Origin: Gallionellaceae bacterium
Lineage (GTDB): Bacteria > Pseudomonadota > Gammaproteobacteria > Burkholderiales > Thiobacillaceae
Direction: 5' to 3'
DNA length: 64,000 nucleotides
NCBI GenBank assembly: GCA_028714875.1
Contig: JAQTLN010000009.1
Coordinates: forward strand, 62,001 to 126,000
Notes under the pieces: generated by a model
The model's input: the letters and a program-made list of their open reading frames with translations, nothing else
Database searches by the model: none
What the model was told of the DNA's origin: nothing
Part shown: positions 48,367-57,400 of the stretch, piece after piece
How the letters are laid out: every line of letters begins with the position of its first letter
Position numbering within the stretch: position 1 is the first letter of the stretch
Position numbers and translations under genes: made by a program

Positions 48367-48687
48367 TTATGAGGGTTGGGCGGCGGCCAGCAGCTTCTGC
48401 AGCTCGCCGGTCTGGTAGAGGTCGCGCATGATGTCGGAGCCGCCGATGAACTGGCCACCGATGTAAAGCTGGGGAATGGTGGGCCAGTTGGCGTATTCCT
48501 TGATGGCGATACGAATGTTGTCGTCCTGCAGCACGTTGACCGCGACGAAGTCGGTCACGCCACAAGCCTTGAGAATGTTGGCCGCGTTGGCGGAAAAACC
48601 GCACTGGGGGAACTGCGGCGTGCCCTTCATGTACAGCACGACCGGCTTGCTGGTGACCAACTGGTGAACCTGTTCTTTCATATCCAT
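48367..48687 (-). CDS. grxD: Monothiol glutaredoxin, Grx4 family
   Basis: A 106-residue CGFS-type glutaredoxin (Cys29-Ser32 in PQCGFSANAANIL), with the TIPQLYIGGQFIGGSDI glutathione-binding segment. CGFS glutaredoxins carry 2Fe-2S clusters and hand them to target proteins. It lies downstream of a 2Fe-2S flavin reductase on the same strand, 74 bases away, perhaps cotranscribed. A strong terminator follows. Confidence 0.95.
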   Translation of the reverse strand: MDMKEQVHQLVTSKPVVLYMKGTPQFPQCGFSANAANILKACGVTDFVAVNVLQDDNIRIAIKEYANWPTIPQLYIGGQFIGGSDIMRDLYQTGELQKLLAAAQPS

Positions 48688-48761
48688 GACAATACCTTGG
48701 CTAAGTTGACAAAAACTGTCGGGAATTATACGGATCGCTTCGAGGTGGTCAAGTCAGGGGG

Positions 48762-49778
48762 TCAAGCCGGGCTGGACTGGTAATCGAAAGCGTCCGAGAA
48801 GAAGGCGTCTTCCGGTAGGCCACGCGCCAGGAAGTCGCGTCGCGCCGCCTGAACCATGGGCGGGGCGCCGCAGGCGTAGACCTCGTAGCCGGAGAGGTCC
48901 GGGAAATCGGCCAGCACCGCTTCATGCACGTAGCCGGCGCGGCCCGGCCAGTTGTCTTCCGGCGAGGCGGCGCTCAGCACTGGGATGAAGTCGAAATTCG
49001 CATGTTTTTCCTGCCATTGCGCCGGCAGATCGGGTTGGTAGAGGTCGCGCAAGCCGCGCGCGCCCCAATAGAGCACGAACTGGCGGTCTATTTCATGGTG
49101 GAAGGCGTGCGCCAGCAAGCTCTTGATCGGCGCAAAGCCGGTGCCGCCGGCCACGAAGATCACCGGTTTGTCCGAGTCGCGCAGGAAGAAGCTGCCGTGC
49201 GGGCCGTTGATGCGCATGATGTCCTTGGCCTTCATGGCGTTGAACACATGATCGGTGAAGTTGCCGCCCGGCACGTGGCGGATATGCAGTTCCAGCAGAC
49301 CGTCTTCTTCCGGTGAATTGGCCAGGGAGAAGCTGCGCCGCCGCCCGTCCTTGAGGAGAAAGTCGAGGTACTGGCCGGGGAGAAACTGCAAGCGCTCGTT
49401 GGCCGGCAGTTTCAGGAAAACGGCCATCACGTCATCGGCCAGTTTTTCCATGCGCTCCACCCGGCACGGCAGAGTCTTCACTGGTACATCCTTGGCGGCG
49501 CCCACTTCCTTCACTTCGATGCTGAGGTCGCTGTTTGCCGTCGCGCAGCAGAACAAGGCCATCCCCTTGGCTTTGTCCTCCGGCGAAAGCGCGCTTTCCT
49601 GGTAGGCACCGAGATCCACGGCCCCGGCCAGAACCTTGCCCTTGCACGCGCCACAGGCGCCATTGCGGCAGCCGTAAGGCAGGGAGAAGCCGGCGTTGAG
49701 CGCGGCGGCGAGCAAGGTATCGCCGGTGTTGACGGTAAACTGGTGGCCGCTGGGCTGGATGGTGACCTGGTGGGACAT
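48762..49778 (-). CDS. 2Fe-2S/FAD NAD(P)H reductase (CDP-6-deoxy-delta-3,4-glucoseen reductase-type)
   Basis: A 338-residue reductase. An N-terminal plant-type ferredoxin domain has Cys37, Cys42 and Cys45 (YGCRNGACGACKGKV) with the fourth Cys near 77. An FAD domain follows (RRSFSLANSPEE near 140) and then a NAD domain (VIFVAGGTGFAPIKSLL, VYACGAPPMV). Homologues are usually named AscD or ferredoxin-NADP reductase-like; the electron acceptor is unknown, and the annotated sugar substrate is unlikely here since no sugar genes are near. It is divergent from the SDR gene. Confidence 0.87.
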   Translation of the reverse strand: MSHQVTIQPSGHQFTVNTGDTLLAAALNAGFSLPYGCRNGACGACKGKVLAGAVDLGAYQESALSPEDKAKGMALFCCATANSDLSIEVKEVGAAKDVPVKTLPCRVERMEKLADDVMAVFLKLPANERLQFLPGQYLDFLLKDGRRRSFSLANSPEEDGLLELHIRHVPGGNFTDHVFNAMKAKDIMRINGPHGSFFLRDSDKPVIFVAGGTGFAPIKSLLAHAFHHEIDRQFVLYWGARGLRDLYQPDLPAQWQEKHANFDFIPVLSAASPEDNWPGRAGYVHEAVLADFPDLSGYEVYACGAPPMVQAARRDFLARGLPEDAFFSDAFDYQSSPA

Positions 49779-49807
49779 TCCGATTTCCTCTCTGTGCTGA
49801 AAAACTG

Positions 49808-50668
49808 ATGCGTATCCTGATTGTGGGTTGCGGCGATGTCGGCTTGCGCGCCGCGCGACTTCTCGCGGGACATGCCCGCCTTTATGGCCTGATTCGTTCG
49901 CCGCGACGCGCCGCTGAACTGCGCGCCGTTGGCATTACCCCCGTTTTCGGCGATCTCGACGACCGCGCCAGCCTCAAGCGCCTGGCCGGGCTGGCTGACG
50001 CGGTACTGCACTTCGCGCCACCGCCCGCGCAAGGGGAACACGATCCGCGTACCCGCCGCCTGCTGGCCGCCCTCGGGCGCGGCAGTCTATCCCAATTGAT
50101 CTATATCAGCACCAGCGGGGTGTACGGCGACTGCGCCGGAGAAGTGGTGGCGGAAACCCGGCCGGCGCGGCCCAACAACCCGCGCGCCCGGCGCCGCGCC
50201 GATGCCGAAGCGCAATTGCGCCGCTTCGGTTCGCGCGCCACCCGGGTCAGCCTGCTGCGCGCGCCCGGCATCTACGCGCAGAACCGCATGCCGGAAGAGC
50301 GGGTGAAGAAAGGCCTGCCCGCCATCGTCAGCGCGGACGACGTCTACACCAACCACGTCCACGCCGACGATCTCGCCCGCCTGGCCATCGCCGCCCTGTT
50401 CCGCGGGCGCCACAACCGCCTCTACAACGCCGTGGACGACAGCGGCCTGAAAATGGGTGACTGGTTCGACGTGGTCGCCGATCATCTCGGCCTGCCCCGC
50501 CCACCACGTCTCCCGCGTGATCAGGTCATCGCCGCCGTCACTCCGGCCATGCGTACTTTTCTCACCGAATCCCGGCGTTTAAGTAACCGTCGCATCAAGC
50601 GGGAACTGCGCTTCCGTTTGCGCTACCCGACGGTCAGGGAGGGATTACGGGGCAGTGGGCTGGCATAA
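49808..50668 (+). CDS. NAD-dependent epimerase/dehydratase (atypical SDR)
   Basis: A 286-residue Rossmann protein. The cofactor loop is MRILIVGCGDVGLRAA, GDLDD binds the adenine ring region, and YISTSGVYGDC carries the Ser/Tyr positions of the extended SDR class. The C terminus (RRLSNRRIKRELRFRLRYPTVREGL) is the usual end of YeeZ-like proteins. The substrate is unknown. Confidence 0.85.
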   Translation: MRILIVGCGDVGLRAARLLAGHARLYGLIRSPRRAAELRAVGITPVFGDLDDRASLKRLAGLADAVLHFAPPPAQGEHDPRTRRLLAALGRGSLSQLIYISTSGVYGDCAGEVVAETRPARPNNPRARRRADAEAQLRRFGSRATRVSLLRAPGIYAQNRMPEERVKKGLPAIVSADDVYTNHVHADDLARLAIAALFRGRHNRLYNAVDDSGLKMGDWFDVVADHLGLPRPPRLPRDQVIAAVTPAMRTFLTESRRLSNRRIKRELRFRLRYPTVREGLRGSGLA

Positions 50669-50705
50669 AGGCAGAAGCGTCTGGGCAGATGAGCCTGGCA
50701 GCCGC

Positions 50706-52841
50706 TCAAGCTGTCGCGTCATGAAACCGAATCAGGTTGCGCCCCGCCTCTTTGGCTGCATACATGGCCGCATCAGCCCAATTCAGGATGTCTTCCTGGC
50801 TGCTTTCATGATTGATAAACATCGCCACGCCGATACTCGCGGTACAACGATGTTCAACGGTGGTATCGACTTCCCCCTCGGACCGGGTTGTCAGCAGATA
50901 GGGTTGCGATAGCGCGGCGCGGATTTTCTCGGCAACGTGTCTGGCTTGTGCGGTCGATTCGGCTTTGCCCGCGTTCAAGTCGCTCAGCAGCACCACAAAC
51001 TCGTCGCCACCAAAGCGCGCCACGGTGTCCATCTCGCGCACACAGTGATGCAGACGTTCCGCCACCTCGATCAACAGAGCATCGCCAACCACATGCCCAT
51101 ACGTGTCATTGAGGGGCTTGAAGTTGTCCAGATCAAGGAACATCAGGGCGCCATAGCAGGCGCTACGCTTACTGGCCGCCATGGCCTGGCTTAAACGGTC
51201 GTCGAGCAGGCGCCGATTGGGCAACTGGGTCAACGGGTCATAAAAGGCCATATTCTTGATCACATCTTCAGCGGCTTTACGCGCGGAAATATCGGTTTGC
51301 GCGCCAACGTAGTGAGTGACGCTTCCGTCGTCCGATTTCACCGCCGTGATGGTCAGCCACTTGGGATAGATTTCCCCATTCTTGCGCCGGTCCCAGATTT
51401 CTCCCTGCCAGCTCCCGGTGCGCTTGATGATTTTCCACATCTCGGCATAGAAGCTCGCATTGTGGCGGCCGGATTTGAACAGGCGCGGTGTCTGCCCAAT
51501 CACTTCTTCGGCTGTGTAGCCCGTGGTTTCGGTAAAGGCGCGATTGACCCGGAGAATCACACTATTGGCATCGGTGATCATCATGCCTTCCTGCGATTCA
51601 AACGCCACTGCGGCAATACGAAGTGCTTCTTCCGCTTGTTTGCGCTCGGTGATGTCGCGGGTGATGCCGACGAAGTGGGTCAACTGCCCTTGCTCGTCGC
51701 GCACGGGCGAGATCGTCAGTTCGTTCCAGAATGTACCGCCGTCCTTGCGGTAGTGGAGGATGTCGCCGGAGAACGCCGCGCCATTCTTGAGGGCCAGGCG
51801 TATCCGATCGACCTGCCGGGGATCGGTTAGCGGTCCCTCCAGCAAGCAGTAGTCCTTGCCGATGATTTCTGCCGCGCTGTAGCCGGTGATCGAGGCAAAG
51901 GCCTCATTCGCCGAGAGGATGCATTGGTCGGGGCCTCTGATAATGACCCCCTGGGAGACCGCTTTCAGGGCCGCGTCGCTCACCCGAAGCTGGTCCTGGC
52001 CCCGCTTGATGGCCGTGACATCCGTCACCAAACCAAAAATACCGGGCACTTTGCCATCGACCCGGTGAGGAATGTAGTGGGCCATAACATGCATGGCTTC
52101 ACCATCGGCCTTGGTCACCATGCCTTCAAACGACTGGGATTCGCCACGCAAGGCGGCGCGAATATAGGGTTCGCGGACCTGAAACAGTTCGTCGCCGACC
52201 AACTCGCGTAGCCCGATACCCTGCATTTCCTCCATTGAGCGGCCAAACCAGTGGCTGTATTCCTTGCTCGCAAAGGTGTAGCGAAGATCCTGGGTCCAGT
52301 AGCCAAACAGGGCGGGAATATGTTCGGCCATCGCCTTCATGAAATCCTCGCTCTCCCGCAGTTTCGACTCGGCTTGCTTGCGCTCGCTGATGTCGCTCAG
52401 CACGATACCCAGTAGCGCCTCCCCGTTTTCTCCCGCAGTCTCGGCGCCCGCCAGACGCACCCAGAATGACGCGGCGTTGTTCTTCAGCATGCGCAACTCG
52501 CGCGATTGCGGCTCTCCCGTTTCGCGGAGTCGTTGCCGCAACAGTTCGTAGAGGCCTTCGTCCTCCTGGAGGATGAAACGGCTGATCGGCTGCCGTATCA
52601 GCTCGCCGCGCTCCACGCCCAGCAGGGTGGCCGCCGTGAGATTGGCTTGCAGGATCAAACCTGACTCGTTGAGGGCGAGATAGCCCACCCGCGCCAGGTC
52701 ATACAGGTCGGAGCAATCCTTCTGCCCGCTCTTCCCTTCTATCCGCATCTCGCGCCGCGCGCGGTGGGGGTTATCCAGCTCAATTCGATGCAACTGAATG
52801 GCATGAGAAAAATCCTCCACATAATGCGTTTGTGGCGTCAC
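50706..52841 (-). CDS. Multi-PAS diguanylate cyclase
   Basis: A 711-residue soluble protein with four PAS domains in a row (starting near 47, 168, 290 and 412), each followed by a PAC-like segment (DISERKQAE, DITERKQAE). A C-terminal GGDEF domain (about 535-705) has FGGDEFVVLL and an RxxD inhibitory site five residues before it (REMD). No EAL domain, receiver or membrane helix is seen. It should make c-di-GMP in response to a redox or small-molecule signal. The start is a GTG at 52841 with no clear ribosome site; an internal ATG at 52748 is possible. Confidence 0.88.
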   Translation of the reverse strand: MTPQTHYVEDFSHAIQLHRIELDNPHRARREMRIEGKSGQKDCSDLYDLARVGYLALNESGLILQANLTAATLLGVERGELIRQPISRFILQEDEGLYELLRQRLRETGEPQSRELRMLKNNAASFWVRLAGAETAGENGEALLGIVLSDISERKQAESKLRESEDFMKAMAEHIPALFGYWTQDLRYTFASKEYSHWFGRSMEEMQGIGLRELVGDELFQVREPYIRAALRGESQSFEGMVTKADGEAMHVMAHYIPHRVDGKVPGIFGLVTDVTAIKRGQDQLRVSDAALKAVSQGVIIRGPDQCILSANEAFASITGYSAAEIIGKDYCLLEGPLTDPRQVDRIRLALKNGAAFSGDILHYRKDGGTFWNELTISPVRDEQGQLTHFVGITRDITERKQAEEALRIAAVAFESQEGMMITDANSVILRVNRAFTETTGYTAEEVIGQTPRLFKSGRHNASFYAEMWKIIKRTGSWQGEIWDRRKNGEIYPKWLTITAVKSDDGSVTHYVGAQTDISARKAAEDVIKNMAFYDPLTQLPNRRLLDDRLSQAMAASKRSACYGALMFLDLDNFKPLNDTYGHVVGDALLIEVAERLHHCVREMDTVARFGGDEFVVLLSDLNAGKAESTAQARHVAEKIRAALSQPYLLTTRSEGEVDTTVEHRCTASIGVAMFINHESSQEDILNWADAAMYAAKEAGRNLIRFHDATA

Positions 52842-52850
52842 ATCCGAGTC

Positions 52851-52877
52851 AAAAAAATGGGGGCCGTAGCCCCCATT
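52851..52877 (-). terminator. Intrinsic terminator of the peroxiredoxin gene
   Basis: Minus strand: AATGGGGGC, TACG loop, GCCCCCATT, then seven T. It lies 26 bases after the peroxiredoxin stop and directly before the PAS-GGDEF gene. Confidence 0.92.
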
Positions 52878-52902
52878 TTCATGCCTGAATATCCACCAGG
52901 AA

Positions 52903-53505
52903 TTACAGCTCGCCCGCGTGCTTGGCCAGGTATTCGGCCACGCCGGCGGTGCTGGCTTTCATGCCTTCGTCGCCTTTCTTCCAGCCGGCCGGGCAGACTT
53001 CGCCGTGTTCTTCGGTGAATTGCAGGGCGTCGATGACGCGCAGCATTTCGTCGATGTTGCGGCCCAGGGGCAGGTCGTTGACGACCTGGTGGCGCACCAC
53101 GCCGGCCTTGTCGATCAGGAAGGAGCCACGGAAGGCGACACCGGCGTCGTGTTCGACGTCATAGGCTTGGCAGATTTCATGCTTGATGTCGGCGACCAGG
53201 GGGTATTGCACCTGGCCGATGCCGCCGTTGTTGATGGCGGTGTTTTTCCAGGCCAGGTGGGTGAAATGCGAGTCGATGGAGACGCCGATCACTTCCACGC
53301 CACGCGACTTGAACTCGTTCAGGCGGTGATCGAAGGCGATCAGCTCGGACGGGCAGACGAAGGTGAAGTCGAGCGGGTAGAAAAATACGACAGCGTACTT
53401 GTCCTTGATCGTGGCGGACAGGTTGAAGCTTTCGTCGAAGCTGTTATCGCCCATGACGGCGACGGCGGTGAAATCGGGGGCTTGCTTGCCAACTAGAACT
53501 GCCAT
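52903..53505 (-). CDS. Peroxiredoxin, AhpC/typical 2-Cys type
   Basis: A 200-residue cytoplasmic peroxidase reducing H2O2 and organic peroxides. Peroxidatic Cys51 is in FYPLDFTFVCPSEL and resolving Cys171 in GEVCPAGWKKG. The length and C-terminal helix match AhpC/Tpx-type 2-Cys enzymes. No ahpF is adjacent. OxyR sites were not identified in the 280-base upstream region, which contains a dispersed repeat and no gene. Confidence 0.93.
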   Translation of the reverse strand: MAVLVGKQAPDFTAVAVMGDNSFDESFNLSATIKDKYAVVFFYPLDFTFVCPSELIAFDHRLNEFKSRGVEVIGVSIDSHFTHLAWKNTAINNGGIGQVQYPLVADIKHEICQAYDVEHDAGVAFRGSFLIDKAGVVRHQVVNDLPLGRNIDEMLRVIDALQFTEEHGEVCPAGWKKGDEGMKASTAGVAEYLAKHAGEL

Positions 53506-53697
53506 GTTGCTTACCTCTTTACGATTGAATTGACGGAAGTTTCCGGCCGGCCTGATTCCCCGGCGGCGCGGTTTTCACCAAGCCGCCATCCGAGGCACCG
53601 GATAAGACTCATTCTAACTGGTGTCGGAAGTCTGAGAAACAAGCCGTGTCGTCGGCTTTCGAAGGTGGCAAAAAAACCGGCTGGACACCCGCCAGAG

Positions 53698-53778
53698 TGT
53701 AGGGTGCGGTGAGGAACGAACCGCACCACATGGGGTGCGTATTGGTGATGCGGTTCGCTGCGCTCACCACATCCTACA
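53698..53778. repeat. Dispersed repeat (GAACCGCACCAC family), bounded by TGTAGG/CCTACA
   Basis: The left end TGTAGGGTGCGGTGAGG and the right end GTGAGC..CACATCCTACA form an imperfect inverted repeat of about 80 bases, related to 27162-27217. The rest of the 53506-53786 gap between the peroxiredoxin and livF shows no gene. Confidence 0.7.
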
Positions 53779-53786
53779 GCCCCATT

Positions 53787-54500
53787 TCACTCGCCCAGAT
53801 AGGCGGCGCGCACCTGCGGGTCGTTCGCGAGTTGGGCGGAAGGGCCGGAGAGGGTGATGGCGCCGCTTTCCATGACGTAGGCGCGGTGGCTGACCTTGAG
53901 CGCGAGGTTGGCGTTCTGTTCGACCAGCAGGATGGTCACGCCCTCGCCGGCGATGGTGGCGATGGTTTCGTAGATTTTGCGCACCATCAGCGGCGCCAGG
54001 CCCATGCTCGGCTCGTCCAGCAACAACAGGCGCGGGCGGCCCATCATGGCGCGGGCGATGGCGAGCATTTGTTGTTCGCCGCCGGAGAGGGTGCCGGCCA
54101 GTTGCGCGCGGCGCTCGGCCAGACGCGGGAACAGCTCGTAGGCGCGCGCCAGATCGGCTTTGATGCCGGGCTTGTCGTTGCGGATATAGGCGCCCATGTC
54201 GAGGTTCTCCGCCACCGTCAGGCGGCCAAAGATGCCGCGTCCTTCCGGCACCAGGGCGAGTCCGCGGGCGACGATGGCATGGGTGGCGGCGTGCTGCACG
54301 CGCTCGCCGTCGAAATGGATGCTGCCACTGTGCGGCACCAGGCCCATCAAGCCCTTGAGGGTGCTGCTCTTGCCGGCGCCATTGGCGCCGATCAGACAGA
54401 CTAGCTCACCTTTGGTGACTTCGAAGTCGATGCCGCGCACCGCGTGGATGCCGCCGTAGGCGACCTTGAGGCCGTGCACCGAAAGCAGGGGTGAGGTCAT
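53787..54500 (-). CDS. livF: Branched-chain amino acid ABC transporter ATPase LivF
   Basis: ATP-binding subunit of the high-affinity Leu/Ile/Val uptake system. Walker A GANGAGKSS is near 38, the ABC signature LSGGEQQML near 137 and Walker B LLLLDEPSMGLAP follows. The start at 54500 (MTSPLLSVHGLKVAYGG) is preferred over GTG at 54509. It is the last gene of the liv cluster; a repeat element separates it from livG. Confidence 0.95.
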   Translation of the reverse strand: MTSPLLSVHGLKVAYGGIHAVRGIDFEVTKGELVCLIGANGAGKSSTLKGLMGLVPHSGSIHFDGERVQHAATHAIVARGLALVPEGRGIFGRLTVAENLDMGAYIRNDKPGIKADLARAYELFPRLAERRAQLAGTLSGGEQQMLAIARAMMGRPRLLLLDEPSMGLAPLMVRKIYETIATIAGEGVTILLVEQNANLALKVSHRAYVMESGAITLSGPSAQLANDPQVRAAYLGE

Positions 54501-54510
54501 CGGACGCACC

Positions 54511-54581
54511 TGTAGCGCCGGCGTCTCGCCGGCCCGTTGCGCTGATTAGAAGAAAGAAGCCGGCTAGAAGCCGGCGCTACA
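54511..54581. repeat. TAGCGCCGGC palindrome pair between livG and livF
   Basis: The same type of element as at 11502, interrupting the livG-livF junction: two hairpins GCCGGCGTCTCGCCGGC and GCCGGCTAGAAGCCGGC, with TAGCGC heads on both ends. Confidence 0.8.
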
Positions 54582-54582
54582 T

Positions 54583-55350
54583 TCATGCCTCGCCTCCCAG
54601 ATAAGCGGCGATCACCGCCGGGTCATTGCGTACTTCCTCGGCCGGGCCTTCCGCGATCTTGCGGCCGTAGTCGAGCACGGCGACGCGGTCGCACAGGCCC
54701 ATGACCAGTTTCACGTCGTGTTCGATCAGCAGCAGGGTTACGCCGCCTTCACGCAGTTTGCGAAACAGTTCGCCCATCTGCTGACGTTCGTTCGGGTTCA
54801 TACCGGCGACCGGTTCGTCGAGAGCGAGCAGCTTCGGTTCGGTGGACAGCGCGCGGGCGATCTCCAGGCGGCGCTGATCGCCGTAGGACAAGTGGCTGGC
54901 GAGGCCGCGGCTCTTGCCGCCGAGGCCGACATAATTCAGCAGTTCGAGCGCGCGTTCGCGGATGCCGGCTTCCTCGACGCGGGTCTTGCGGCAACGCAGC
55001 ACCGCGCCCAGCACATTGGCGCGGGTGCGGGCATGGCGGCCGACCATGACGTTTTCCAGCGCGGTCATGTTGGCGAACAGGCGGATGTTCTGGAAAGTGC
55101 GGGCGAAGCCGCGTTTCACGATCTGGTGCGGCTTCAGCGCCTGCACCTCGGCGCCCTCCAGTCGCACGGCGCCGGAAGTCACCGTGTAGAGGCCGGTCAT
55201 GCAGTTGAACAGGGTGGTCTTGCCGGCGCCATTGGGGCCGATCAGGCCATAGATCTCGCCCGCCTCGACCGACAGCGAGACGTCCTCCAGCGCGGCGAGG
55301 CCGCCGAAGCGCTTGGTGACGTTGTCCACAGTCAGTAATGCCACTCTCAT
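54583..55350 (-). CDS. livG: Branched-chain amino acid ABC transporter ATPase LivG
   Basis: The second ATPase of the system (255 residues). Walker A GPNGAGKTT, signature LSYGDQRRLEIARAL and Walker B LLALDEPVAGMNP are visible. The C-terminal extension (about 20 residues ending in VIAAYLG) is typical of LivG. The ATG overlaps the livM stop (ATGA), indicating coupled translation. Confidence 0.95.
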   Translation of the reverse strand: MRVALLTVDNVTKRFGGLAALEDVSLSVEAGEIYGLIGPNGAGKTTLFNCMTGLYTVTSGAVRLEGAEVQALKPHQIVKRGFARTFQNIRLFANMTALENVMVGRHARTRANVLGAVLRCRKTRVEEAGIRERALELLNYVGLGGKSRGLASHLSYGDQRRLEIARALSTEPKLLALDEPVAGMNPNERQQMGELFRKLREGGVTLLLIEHDVKLVMGLCDRVAVLDYGRKIAEGPAEEVRNDPAVIAAYLGGEA

Positions 55351-56459
55351 GCCTTCGCGTCATAAAGGCTGGCCTGTTCCTGCTCGGCCACGCCATTTTC
55401 GGCGGCGAACTCGCGCTTCCTTTGCCGTGACGGCAGCAGGCCGGCGGGGCGGAACAGCATCATGCTCACCAGGGCGACGCCGAACAGCAACATGCGCAGG
55501 TCGGACGGGTCGACCACCACATGGCCCAGAGTGGCGCGTTGCAGGTCGCCGATGTAGCGCAGCGCCTCGGGAATCATGGTGAGCAGGATGGCGCCGAGGA
55601 TGACGCCGGGGATGTTGCCCATGCCGCCCAGCACGATCATGCACAGCACCAGGATGGATTCCCACAGGGTGAAACTTTCCGGGCTGATGAAGCCCTGAAA
55701 CGCCGCGAACAGGCCGCCGGCCAGGCCACCGAAAGTGGCGCCCATGGCGAACGCCAGCAGTTTCAGGTTGCGCGTGTTGATGCCCATCGCCGCCGCCGCC
55801 ACCTCGTCCTCGCGGATCGCCGCCCAGGCGCGGCCGATGCGCGAATCCTGCAAGCGCAGGGCGATGAAGATGGCGAGCAGAGTGAAGGCGAGGAACAGGT
55901 AGTAATAGAAATAGGTGGGCGGCAGCGTCAGCCCGTGGAAATGCAGCGGCTTGCCGAAGGAGAACGTGGCGATCCGCACCGGGTCGATCAGGTTCATGCC
56001 CTGCGGGCCGTTGGTCAGGTTGAACGGCGCGTTCAGGTTGTTCATGAAGATGCGGATGATCTCGCCGAAGCCGAGGGTGACGATGGCCAGGTAATCGCCG
56101 CGCAGGCGCAAGGTGGGCGCGCCCAGCAGCACGCCGAACAGCCCGGCGAAAGCGGCGCCGATGGGCAGCACCACCCAGAACGGCAGATGCAGGCCGAAAT
56201 GCGGGCTGGCCAGCCAGGCGTAAAGATAGGCGCCCAGCGCGTAGAAGGCGATGTAGCCGAGGTCGAGCAGGCCGGCGTAGCCGACCACGATGTTCAGGCC
56301 GATGGCCAGCAGCACATAGAGCAGGACGAAATCGAGCACCCGCACCCAGGAGTTGCCGAGGCCGAAACCCATGATGAAGGGCAGGGCGGCAAGCAGCACA
56401 GTGAGCAGGGCGAAAGCCAGACGCGGCCTGCGGCGCAGGGAATCAAGCACGCGTTTCAC
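55347..56459 (-). CDS. livM: Branched-chain amino acid ABC transporter permease LivM
   Basis: A 370-residue inner-membrane permease with about ten hydrophobic segments. The family motif NIVVGYAGLLDLGYIAFYALGAY and the EAA-like loop AWAAIREDEVAAAAMGINT are present. The start is a GTG at 56459 overlapping the livH stop (GTGA). The long upstream extension in the same frame lies inside livH and is not real. A cytoplasmic tail of about 35 residues ends the protein. Confidence 0.95.
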   Translation of the reverse strand: MKRVLDSLRRRPRLAFALLTVLLAALPFIMGFGLGNSWVRVLDFVLLYVLLAIGLNIVVGYAGLLDLGYIAFYALGAYLYAWLASPHFGLHLPFWVVLPIGAAFAGLFGVLLGAPTLRLRGDYLAIVTLGFGEIIRIFMNNLNAPFNLTNGPQGMNLIDPVRIATFSFGKPLHFHGLTLPPTYFYYYLFLAFTLLAIFIALRLQDSRIGRAWAAIREDEVAAAAMGINTRNLKLLAFAMGATFGGLAGGLFAAFQGFISPESFTLWESILVLCMIVLGGMGNIPGVILGAILLTMIPEALRYIGDLQRATLGHVVVDPSDLRMLLFGVALVSMMLFRPAGLLPSRQRKREFAAENGVAEQEQASLYDAKA

Positions 56460-57385
56460 GCACGGTTGGCGACCCGCTCGCCCAACAGGCCGGAAGGCCG
56501 GAACACCAGCACGCCGATCAGCACGAAGAAGGCGAACACATCCTGATAGTGGCTGCCCAGGAAGCCGCCGGTGATGTCGCCGATGTAACCGGCGCCGAGT
56601 GCTTCGATCACGCCCAGCAGCAAGCCGCCCAGCATCGCCCCGGCGATGTTGCCGATGCCGCCCAGCACCGCCGCCGAGAAGGCTTTCAGGCCGAGCATGA
56701 AGCCCATGTAGTAATGCGCCAGGCCGTAGTAGGCGCTGACCATGACGCCGGCGATGGCGGCGATGGCGGCGCCGATGATGAAGGTGGCGGAAATCACCCG
56801 GTCGACATTCACCCCCATCAATTGCGCCACTTCGCGCGATTGCGCGGTGGCGCGCATGGCGCGGCCGAGGCGGGACTTCTCCACCAGCAGCCACAGCCCG
56901 GCCATGATCACCAGCGCCAGGACCACGATGACGATCTGCAACAGGCTGATACTGGCGCCGAGGAAGTGAAAGCGCGCGACCGGCAGCAGCGCCGGGAAAG
57001 AGATGTACTGGCGGCCCCAGATCAGCATCGCCAGGTTTTGCAGAATGATGGAGACGCCAATGGCGGTGATCAGCGGCGCCAGTCGCGGCGCTTTACGCAG
57101 CGGCCGATAAGCGATTTTCTCGATGGCGAAGGCCAGCGCCATGCAGGCGGGAATCGCCACCAAAATGCCGGCCAGCACCACCACCACGCCGGGCAGGTCG
57201 GGGGCCGCGCCCATCAGCACGCCGATGACGGTGAGCGCCACCATCGCGCCGATCATGGTCACCTCGCCATGCGCGAAGTTGATCAACTCCAGAATGCCGT
57301 AAACCATGGTGTAGCCCAGCGCCACCAGGGCATAGATGCTGCCCAGCACCAGGCCGTTGACGAGTTGTTGAATGAAGATGTCCAT
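56456..57385 (-). CDS. livH: Branched-chain amino acid ABC transporter permease LivH
   Basis: A 309-residue permease with eight or so membrane segments. The hallmark N terminus is MDIFIQQLVNGLVLGSIYALVALGYTMVYGILELINFAHGE, and the EAA-like cytoplasmic loop is AMRATAQSREVAQLMGVNV. The ATG at 57385 is preferred to a TTG three bases upstream. A small gene of odd composition separates it from livK. Confidence 0.95.
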   Translation of the reverse strand: MDIFIQQLVNGLVLGSIYALVALGYTMVYGILELINFAHGEVTMIGAMVALTVIGVLMGAAPDLPGVVVVLAGILVAIPACMALAFAIEKIAYRPLRKAPRLAPLITAIGVSIILQNLAMLIWGRQYISFPALLPVARFHFLGASISLLQIVIVVLALVIMAGLWLLVEKSRLGRAMRATAQSREVAQLMGVNVDRVISATFIIGAAIAAIAGVMVSAYYGLAHYYMGFMLGLKAFSAAVLGGIGNIAGAMLGGLLLGVIEALGAGYIGDITGGFLGSHYQDVFAFFVLIGVLVFRPSGLLGERVANRA

Positions 57386-57400
57386 CAACGAAGTCGCTGC

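Noticed and set aside
56460-56894. Long N-terminal extension of LivM
   Set aside because: It lies out of frame over livH; the GTG at 56459 overlapping the livH stop is the expected start.
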